From NCBI GenBank assembly GCA_021770785.1, contig JAETQH010000040.1, positions 1-38,992 on the forward strand: a stretch of DNA of 38,992 nucleotides, read 5' to 3'. The notes beneath the pieces were generated by a model. It was given only the letters and a program-made list of their open reading frames with translations. It was not told the DNA's origin and did not search any database. Of this stretch, positions 33,929 to 38,992 are shown piece after piece; the first letter of the stretch is position 1, and each line of letters starts with the position of its first letter. The stretch is from Lachnospiraceae bacterium. GTDB taxonomy: Bacteria; Bacillota; Clostridia; Lachnospirales; Lachnospiraceae. A program made the translations under genes and the position numbers.

Positions 33929-36628
33929 TTATTTATATCCTTTTCTTGTCAATTTCATTCCCTTTAAATATATATCCGGAATATGGTATCTGATAGGATC
34001 AGACTTTTTCCGTTGATACTCTTTTAATACACCAATATCAATCAATTTATCAATGTCACTTTTTAAATTTTCTTCCTTTAGACCACATTTTATAAGAGCT
34101 TCCCGTAAGGTGCTCTCCTCAACCGGAAAGTTAGTACAATAGTTTTTCAAATCGTAAAAAACCGTCTTATACTCCTCATATTCTTCGCTCATATCCGTCA
34201 CCCGATCTTCAGACACATCCTGCATCGCCCCCTCCAAAGAACGTGGTCTAAGTATTCTACTATATTCCCTACTCGGGGATTCCATTTCCAAGATTTCATT
34301 TTTCGCAGCCGTAGAAAAAAGTTTTAAAATACTTCTCGGCACAATATTATCTTTCGTATCGCTTAACCGATAAACAATCCAATTATAAGTATATGCTTTA
34401 TTCCCCTTTCCCATTTTTTCTCCAACAAGCTCATTCATCATTATTTTATTGATTTCTTCGCTGGGTTTCGGTACTATTCCAACTGTTGGGAATTCCTGTA
34501 ATGAATATCCTTTAAACTCAAGTGACCGCTTCAAAATATTTTTCAACCGCGGACTCGCTTCCATCATTCTTTTCCAAACCATCGCCAAAAGATAGTCATA
34601 ATCCCATTCTATTGTTGTACGATAATTGTTCAATTTAATTTTATCCGTCAAATGAACTTCATTTTTAAAAATATCATTTCGCAGAAAAATCTTAGTTTTT
34701 AAATTTTTAAGTCTTAAATTATTTTCTGCCCAAAAACTGATTAACTCAGAAATCAAATCTCCTCGATATTCCCTCTCAAGGCAGAAATCCAAGGCATCAT
34801 ATGTGATAATAACAATTTTATTATTATACCTTAATCCTCTATCCACTTCAATAAACAATTCCGACAGTTGTTCATCAAGATTCTTATGTGTCTCAATAAA
34901 TTCAATAATTTCACTATATTTACATTCAGATATCTGCTTCAGATACTCCATACATCCAACGTTTAATTGCGCAATAACATTTTTCAATGTTCTTATTGCT
35001 AATATTTTCCAATATATAGAATAATATTCCCGATTCTCCGTTTTCCCGATTGCCCTAAAATTAGCTTTAGTCGGAAATCCATCTTTAGAATCTAACCCAA
35101 TCAGCCACTCGGTAGATTGGATCTCATTCTTGGGAATTTCAACATACTCTGCTAAAGCCTGTGCATATTCCTGACAGTTCAGCACTTTGAATAAGGCTGT
35201 TTTCCCGCTTCCTTTCGACCCCGTTATGATAAACTTGTTATTGTCAAAAATATATTTGTACTCTTTTAACGGATAGAAATTCTTCTTTAGGCTTTCAAAA
35301 GAATTAAACTCGTTTTCCGCTGATGCAGTATCAAAATTAATAATGTCCTGCATAGAATCCAAAATTTTTCTCTTATCTATATCTCCCAAAAAGTCCTCAA
35401 TAGCTCTGTCTTCTCTATCCGTCGTCAGCATCTTTGCAATTTTTTTGTATATATTATTTTCTCCGTCTTTGGTAATTAACTGTACTAATTTTAAATCAGA
35501 ATTGACGTTAGCCGCCACGGCATCATAGCTAATATTTAACGGATAATGTGGAGAACTCTCATCAAACATATCCGGTATTTCGCTAAAATAATCACTTTGA
35601 CACAATATTTCAAAGCTGTTCTTCAAATAGCAAGCCATCTCTTCCTCTGCTGCTTCTTCTAAAACCGGAACAGGAGTATTTATTAAATAAAATGGAACAT
35701 CCACCCTCGCTAACCTTGGCAAAACAAATTTCATCCCTAACATATTTTGTTCATTGCCATAGAACAGTGCAACCACCTCGTCTGAATAATTCAATAAAGC
35801 CAATCCTCCTATATCATGGATTCCCGCCCTAGAATCTATAAAAATATAATCTGGCTCATATTGTCTATTAATATTATTCAGCAATCTACTAATGGGATTA
35901 TCTTGATTAATAAATTTAGGCATATTAAAATCCAACCGCGACAGTTTTGTATAATAATTTTCGTAATCGCTATCTATCAAGTTTGCGGCTTGCATTACCA
36001 GTAATTCTCCACCTGCCATACCAAGTAAATTTTTATTTCCTATGGGATAAATATAATCATTCAAATCTAAGTATTCGTTATATTTTTCACACTCAACCAA
36101 ATAATCTACCACTCCATATTTGGGGTATTCTACTCCTTGTTCTTGCTTTAGCAACGTTGACAGACCCGGCGCCTCTAAATCAAGATCAATTACCACTATT
36201 TTTTTTCCTTCTCTTGCTATCTGTAATGCCGTTAATGCAAGTGTAGTCGTTCGTCCGACTCCCCCCTTATATGAATAAAATGTTATAACCTTTGCCTTTC
36301 CATGATTTCCAACATTTTTTTCTCCATCCCATGATTTTTTCACCAATGGTCTTTCTCCATAATACACCCCTTCGCATACTGCATATGTGGAGTTTTCTAT
36401 TTCTTTAAATATAACATCATTTTTATCAATAACTCTTACCTGGCCAACCCAACTTTGACCAACTTTTTCACATAACCCATTCTTTAATTCTTCAATCTGC
36501 TTTTCTCCAACAATATAGACGGAAATTTTTCCATAAACATCCCTTATAATGTAGTATTCATTTCCCCTTTCTTTTTTTTCATCTACATAATCCAATACTA
36601 ATTTTTTTACTTCGTCAAAATGAATCAT
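33929..36628 (-). CDS. Double P-loop ATPase: KGGVGR ParA/MinD-like domain fused to a second ATPase, probable conflict-system core
   Basis: An 899-residue protein. Residues about 1-105 form a small unrecognised domain. A ParA/MinD-like ATPase follows, with the deviant Walker A YSYKGGVGRTTT (121-127), Walker B VVIDLDLEAPG (about 146-154) and YIFIDSRAGIHD (261-272). This Arg-containing motif matches the KGGVGR-motif variant ATPases. A second P-loop, ITGSKGSGKTALF (GSKGSGKT at 470-477), starts an ATPase module resembling Sll1717-type P-loop proteins, with IVIITYDALDF as a Walker B candidate. The last 90 residues look like a winged helix. No transmembrane segment is seen. The start overlaps the stop of the HEPN-like gene by ATGA, so the two are translationally coupled. 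The role as sensor or switch of a defence module is inference. Confidence 0.8.
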   Translation of the reverse strand: MIHFDEVKKLVLDYVDEKKERGNEYYIIRDVYGKISVYIVGEKQIEELKNGLCEKVGQSWVGQVRVIDKNDVIFKEIENSTYAVCEGVYYGERPLVKKSWDGEKNVGNHGKAKVITFYSYKGGVGRTTTLALTALQIAREGKKIVVIDLDLEAPGLSTLLKQEQGVEYPKYGVVDYLVECEKYNEYLDLNDYIYPIGNKNLLGMAGGELLVMQAANLIDSDYENYYTKLSRLDFNMPKFINQDNPISRLLNNINRQYEPDYIFIDSRAGIHDIGGLALLNYSDEVVALFYGNEQNMLGMKFVLPRLARVDVPFYLINTPVPVLEEAAEEEMACYLKNSFEILCQSDYFSEIPDMFDESSPHYPLNISYDAVAANVNSDLKLVQLITKDGENNIYKKIAKMLTTDREDRAIEDFLGDIDKRKILDSMQDIINFDTASAENEFNSFESLKKNFYPLKEYKYIFDNNKFIITGSKGSGKTALFKVLNCQEYAQALAEYVEIPKNEIQSTEWLIGLDSKDGFPTKANFRAIGKTENREYYSIYWKILAIRTLKNVIAQLNVGCMEYLKQISECKYSEIIEFIETHKNLDEQLSELFIEVDRGLRYNNKIVIITYDALDFCLEREYRGDLISELISFWAENNLRLKNLKTKIFLRNDIFKNEVHLTDKIKLNNYRTTIEWDYDYLLAMVWKRMMEASPRLKNILKRSLEFKGYSLQEFPTVGIVPKPSEEINKIMMNELVGEKMGKGNKAYTYNWIVYRLSDTKDNIVPRSILKLFSTAAKNEILEMESPSREYSRILRPRSLEGAMQDVSEDRVTDMSEEYEEYKTVFYDLKNYCTNFPVEESTLREALIKCGLKEENLKSDIDKLIDIGVLKEYQRKKSDPIRYHIPDIYLKGMKLTRKGYK

Positions 36629-37065
36629 ATGAACACCCCATCTACTTCCATTTTTATAATATAATCAATGAGCTTTTCCATTTCTTTATGTATACTCTCT
36701 CCCAGTTCTTTTGAGTTCAAAATACAAGCATTGCTTTCGTATCGTCTATTAGGATTCCAATGATTCAATATTTCCGAGCATTCAATACTTAAATCTATAC
36801 AATACGCAGAGATGGAATAGCCATTCATTGCAAGTAATGCAATCTCATCATACATCCCCTCCACATTATGCCCAAAATCCCTCTCACTATTTTTACTTCC
36901 TTGAAAACAATAGCCCTCTCGACGCGAAATTTGTAATATAAGTTTACAATAACATTCTGCTACATATCCTGCAAGGTAATTTGCATTAAACCACTGTTCA
37001 TTATGAAACAACAAATCTGATGCCTCATACATGCGATACACCGTATCATGATAGTTGTCTGCCAT
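36625..37065 (-). CDS. HEPN-like domain protein coupled to the double ATPase
   Basis: A 146-residue helical protein. Its layout, EQWFNANYLAGYVAECYCKL followed by a short loop, FGHNVEGMYDEIALLA and a C-terminal NRRYESNACI with a final helix, fits HEPN proteins of the Pfam HEPN type. In those, an A-x-x-E-x-x-x-K helix is followed by a GH[DN]L motif and then an RY motif. The R-x4-6-H ribonuclease motif of active HEPN toxins is not clear, so it may be a non-catalytic partner or act differently. AAAGGAGATAAAGT precedes the ATG. A 131 bp AT-rich gap upstream (37066-37196) may hold its promoter, so it and the ATPase could be a separate operon from the toxin-antitoxin genes. Confidence 0.65.
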   Translation of the reverse strand: MADNYHDTVYRMYEASDLLFHNEQWFNANYLAGYVAECYCKLILQISRREGYCFQGSKNSERDFGHNVEGMYDEIALLAMNGYSISAYCIDLSIECSEILNHWNPNRRYESNACILNSKELGESIHKEMEKLIDYIIKMEVDGVFI

Positions 37066-37196
37066 ACTTTATCTCCTTTAAATCTGTTGTACTATTCTCA
37101 GAATTTGCTAAAATGCAATCCTTGTATTCAATAAAATACTTAAAATTCTATAATTTACATTATTTTTTTCTATTCAAAGAAATATCCCACCACATT

Positions 37197-37403
37197 TTAC
37201 GCTTTCATATCAATTATGGTATCAGATGCTTCAATGAATTTATTCGTTTTTAGGACTTCTTCATACCCGTTTTGAACTTTATTATACACCATGCATAATT
37301 GTCTATTAACATACGAAGAAGCCATGCTTTTTATTCCCGAATTTTTCTCTGTTTCAGCCATAGAATTTAATCTCATTTTTAGCTCTATTGACTTATTCAA
37401 CAT
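37197..37403 (-). CDS. Hypothetical small helical protein
   Basis: A 68-residue frame of unknown function (MLNKSIELKMRLNSMAETEK and onward, rich in Lys, Met, Asn and Ser). No motif is recognised. It starts 7 bases after the stop of the 246-codon gene and no clear ribosome binding site is seen, so it would depend on coupled translation. It could also be the end of a larger protein split by mutation. Confidence that it is expressed is moderate. Confidence 0.45.
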   Translation of the reverse strand: MLNKSIELKMRLNSMAETEKNSGIKSMASSYVNRQLCMVYNKVQNGYEEVLKTNKFIEASDTIIDMKA

Positions 37404-37410
37404 ATCTAAC

Positions 37411-38133
37411 TCATTTTTTATAATAATTCTTTTCTACCCGCTTTTCAGACTCGGTTAATTCTTCATCATTACTTTTTTCTAATTTTGCCTCTATATCATC
37501 AAAGTGCTCTCTATCAGTTAAGTATTCTTGATATTTCTTCAAAACTTTTGAACATTCATTTTCAACATTTTTGCTTACATTCAATCCTTCTTCATCACCA
37601 ACCTTGTCCTTAGCTTTATCAATAATAAAATTCAGCGCAAACAAAAAGCCTTTTTGTTTTAAAACAATATATGCTTCTAATCTATCTTCCTTTATAATTC
37701 GTTTCTTAGCAAATCGATATAAGATTTTATTTACCTTATGTAGACTTTCAAATAAAAATTTTATTTCTGCCAAATCTTGGTTTGGCTCCATACTTACTGG
37801 CTTACCTATTGCATATACACTATTGATTGCTAAAGTATTTAAGTTGATTTCTGAAAAATCTTTGTATTTTCCATTCAATTTATATGCTTTATCTAGTACA
37901 AAAATATTCTTTTTCTCAATACCTTGATTTATCGCTAATGCAATTGTATTAAGGATTTCTATCTTATACATATATGTAGATACTCTACTAACAAAATTTG
38001 TTATTTCCCAAGGATTTAATCTTTCTTCCGAATCTCTTAAGAACCTAATTCTTATTCTTTGATTATTATCGGGCGCATGTTGCGATAGCAACGAATTTCC
38101 TTTTGCGCCCGTGTGCAAAAAAGAGCCAAGCAT
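37411..38133 (-). CDS. Hypothetical helical protein of the accessory island
   Basis: A protein of 240 residues if the ATG at 38133 is used (GGAG lies 11 bases upstream), or 246 from a GTG at 38151. It is not recognised. The sequence is mostly alpha-helical and rich in Lys, Glu, Ile and Asn, with NPWEITNFVSRVSTYMYKIE near the N-terminus and a charged, possibly coiled-coil C-terminus (DIEAKLEKSNDEELTESEKR). No signal peptide or membrane segment is visible. It lies immediately downstream of the PIN toxin gene, with the small frame behind it, and in front of the HEPN/ATPase pair, all on one strand. A role as adaptor or effector of that module is speculation. Confidence 0.65.
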   Translation of the reverse strand: MLGSFLHTGAKGNSLLSQHAPDNNQRIRIRFLRDSEERLNPWEITNFVSRVSTYMYKIEILNTIALAINQGIEKKNIFVLDKAYKLNGKYKDFSEINLNTLAINSVYAIGKPVSMEPNQDLAEIKFLFESLHKVNKILYRFAKKRIIKEDRLEAYIVLKQKGFLFALNFIIDKAKDKVGDEEGLNVSKNVENECSKVLKKYQEYLTDREHFDDIEAKLEKSNDEELTESEKRVEKNYYKK

Positions 38134-38154
38134 TGATATGCCAGACTCCACGTT

Positions 38155-38520
38155 TTATACATTAGCTAACAATTTTTTCAATTTCTTATCAAATGTAAGG
38201 ATATCATGTTTTTTTACACACTTATAAGCATATAAGATACAGTCCACAAAATCTAAATTCTGCACTGCATAAGTTTCAATTCCAAACACCAAAACCTCTC
38301 TTTCCTCCACCTGCACCTCGGAAAGAAATCCCAAAACCGACTCTTTGATTTCCTCTCTGTCAATAGCATACACTCGTTTCAGCACATAAATGACCTCTGC
38401 AACAACCTCAATCGTAACCAGTGCCGTATGGCCCTTAATAACCTTCTCAGCTTCTGAAGCCATTTCTTCATTATCATTCAGCAGATATCTCAAAATAACA
38501 TTTGCATCAAGCATTACCAT
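38155..38520 (-). CDS. PIN-domain ribonuclease toxin
   Basis: A 121-residue PIN protein starting MVMLDANVILRYLLNDNEEM at 38520; the ATG lies inside the last codons of the antitoxin gene (14-base overlap), a hallmark of toxin-antitoxin operons. Acidic residues for the metal site are visible: Asp5 in MLDANV, Glu in TIEVVAEVIYVL, and Asp residues in NLDFVDCILYAY and LTFDKKL. PIN toxins cleave RNA, often tRNA or mRNA. The family resembles the predicted PilT-N/VapC group, without evidence for a specific target. A longer frame running upstream is discounted because it lies over the antitoxin in another frame. Confidence 0.85.
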   Translation of the reverse strand: MVMLDANVILRYLLNDNEEMASEAEKVIKGHTALVTIEVVAEVIYVLKRVYAIDREEIKESVLGFLSEVQVEEREVLVFGIETYAVQNLDFVDCILYAYKCVKKHDILTFDKKLKKLLANV

Positions 38521-38743
38521 ATTTTTCACCTGCCGCTTTCTCCCAAGCTGTTTCTTCCTCCTCCCATAAAGCTGTATTGGCATACTTAGCCAATGAACCT
38601 CTGGCAGAAGTACTGCTCCCCTTTGGTGTTTCCTCTATAAACTCGTCTAAAATCGTAATTATCAATTTCTGATTCTTCTTCGCAGTTATCTTTTCTAATG
38701 TCTGAACTGCTGTACCATCATAATACCCCTGTAATGAAAACAT
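38507..38743 (-). CDS. Antitoxin of the PIN-domain toxin
   Basis: A 78-residue protein with an N-terminal part (FSLQGYYDGTAVQTLEKITA and LIITILDEF) and an acidic, helical C-terminus (SLAKYANTALWEEEETAWEK). The layout of an N-terminal dimerisation/DNA-binding part plus a toxin-wrapping tail, immediately before and overlapping a PIN gene, identifies it as the antitoxin. Its exact family is not certain. A consensus promoter lies about 50 bases upstream, and AGAAGGTG precedes the ATG. Antitoxins of this kind usually repress their own promoter; the tandem TAGTTG repeats there are candidate sites. Confidence 0.75.
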   Translation of the reverse strand: MFSLQGYYDGTAVQTLEKITAKKNQKLIITILDEFIEETPKGSSTSARGSLAKYANTALWEEEETAWEKAAGEKYGNA

Positions 38744-38787
38744 CTATAACACCTTCTTTCTCAATCAGTCTACCCCTCTGTAACTAT

Positions 38788-38816
38788 ATTATACCCATCT
38801 GCCACAACTATCGCAA
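38788..38816 (-). promoter_or_regulatory. Sigma-A promoter of the toxin-antitoxin operon
   Basis: On the minus strand TTGCGA (38811-38816) and TATAAT (38788-38793) are 17 bases apart, about 45 bases before the antitoxin start. The -35 region contains the tandem repeat TAGTTG-CGA-TAGTTG, a possible autoregulatory site. Confidence 0.8.
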
Positions 38817-38920
38817 CTACATTTTCACACGCAGACTGCAGAAAAAGCACCATTCAAAATATAGGGCTATATATACATCCTTGAGAGTTAAAAGTTCTCT
38901 CATCTAAATCAATATATTTT

Positions 38921-38944
38921 AGCGAGTCTTTGGCTCGCTTTTTT
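38921..38944 (+). terminator. Rightward terminator near the window edge
   Basis: AGCGAG (38921-38926) pairs with CTCGCT (38934-38939), followed by a run of T on the plus strand. The gene it serves is not visible; a GAGAG/CTCTC stem lies just before it. TTGACA at 38966-38971 could be the -35 box of a promoter that leaves the window. Confidence 0.7.
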
Positions 38945-38992
38945 CAATTATTTTTCAAATAGTAGTTGACATGTGAAAGAAAATGTGCGGCC

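Noticed and set aside
33929..36628. Chromosome-partitioning ParA protein
   Set aside because: The KGGVGR variant, the fused second ATPase, the HEPN-like partner and the absence of ParB or centromere-like repeats argue against partitioning.
38155..38520. Calling the toxin VapC with a known tRNA target
   Set aside because: The PIN fold is supported, but neither the antitoxin family nor the target can be read from sequence.
1..38992. CRISPR arrays, tRNA or rRNA genes
   Set aside because: No regularly spaced repeats and no tRNA- or rRNA-like conserved stretches were found on either strand.

Overview
The window looks like the chromosome of a gut Firmicute, most likely a Lachnospiraceae-type Clostridium relative. 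The grounds are strong AGGAGG ribosome binding sites, sigma-A promoters, Lpl-type sugar ABC importers without their own ATPase, a gram-positive HPr-like protein, and gene families typical of that group. No rRNA, tRNA or CRISPR array was seen.

Left part (1-11200) is a patchwork of working metabolic genes and gene wreckage. It holds an aldo/keto reductase N-terminal scrap, an HPr-like protein without the phospho-histidine, an aldo/keto reductase C-terminus joined to leucine-rich repeats, an iron alcohol dehydrogenase broken by a one-base deletion, a solute-binding lipoprotein placed directly behind a double-receiver hybrid histidine kinase, a LysR gene with an internal deletion, an SDR dehydrogenase, an IS630-family remnant, a large old-yellow-enzyme reductase and a chemotaxis-receptor scrap. 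Two copies of a roughly 210 bp intergenic repeat carrying a terminator hairpin flank the kinase/binding-protein pair.

Middle part (11223-29909) starts with a membrane-anchored alpha/beta hydrolase and then holds a coherent N-glycan utilisation locus on the minus strand: LplB- and LplC-type permeases, solute-binding lipoprotein, GH130 mannosyl-GlcNAc phosphorylase, a GH42-like clan GH-A protein, GH20 hexosaminidase, GH38 alpha-mannosidase and a secreted GH85 endo-beta-N-acetylglucosaminidase lipoprotein. Next to it are a ROK sugar kinase and a divergent LacI regulator. The inferred route is: GH85 releases glycans outside the cell, the ABC system imports them, GH38 and GH20 trim them, and GH130 phosphorolyses Man-GlcNAc to Man-1-P and GlcNAc. 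Several cistrons are separated by long hairpins, which suggests tuned expression within the cluster.

From 29994 to 33902 lie an SplB-like radical SAM protein, a MATE transporter and a minimal kinase-like protein (one minus-strand group), and an AraC regulator on the plus strand.

The right end (33929-38743) is visibly AT-richer and looks like an accessory defence/conflict island. It holds a type II toxin-antitoxin pair with a PIN toxin, two unrecognised proteins, a HEPN-like protein, and an 899-residue protein that fuses a ParA/MinD-like KGGVGR ATPase to a second P-loop ATPase and a winged-helix tail. The HEPN-like gene and the ATPase gene overlap by an ATGA. This pair is the best candidate for an undescribed system in the window.
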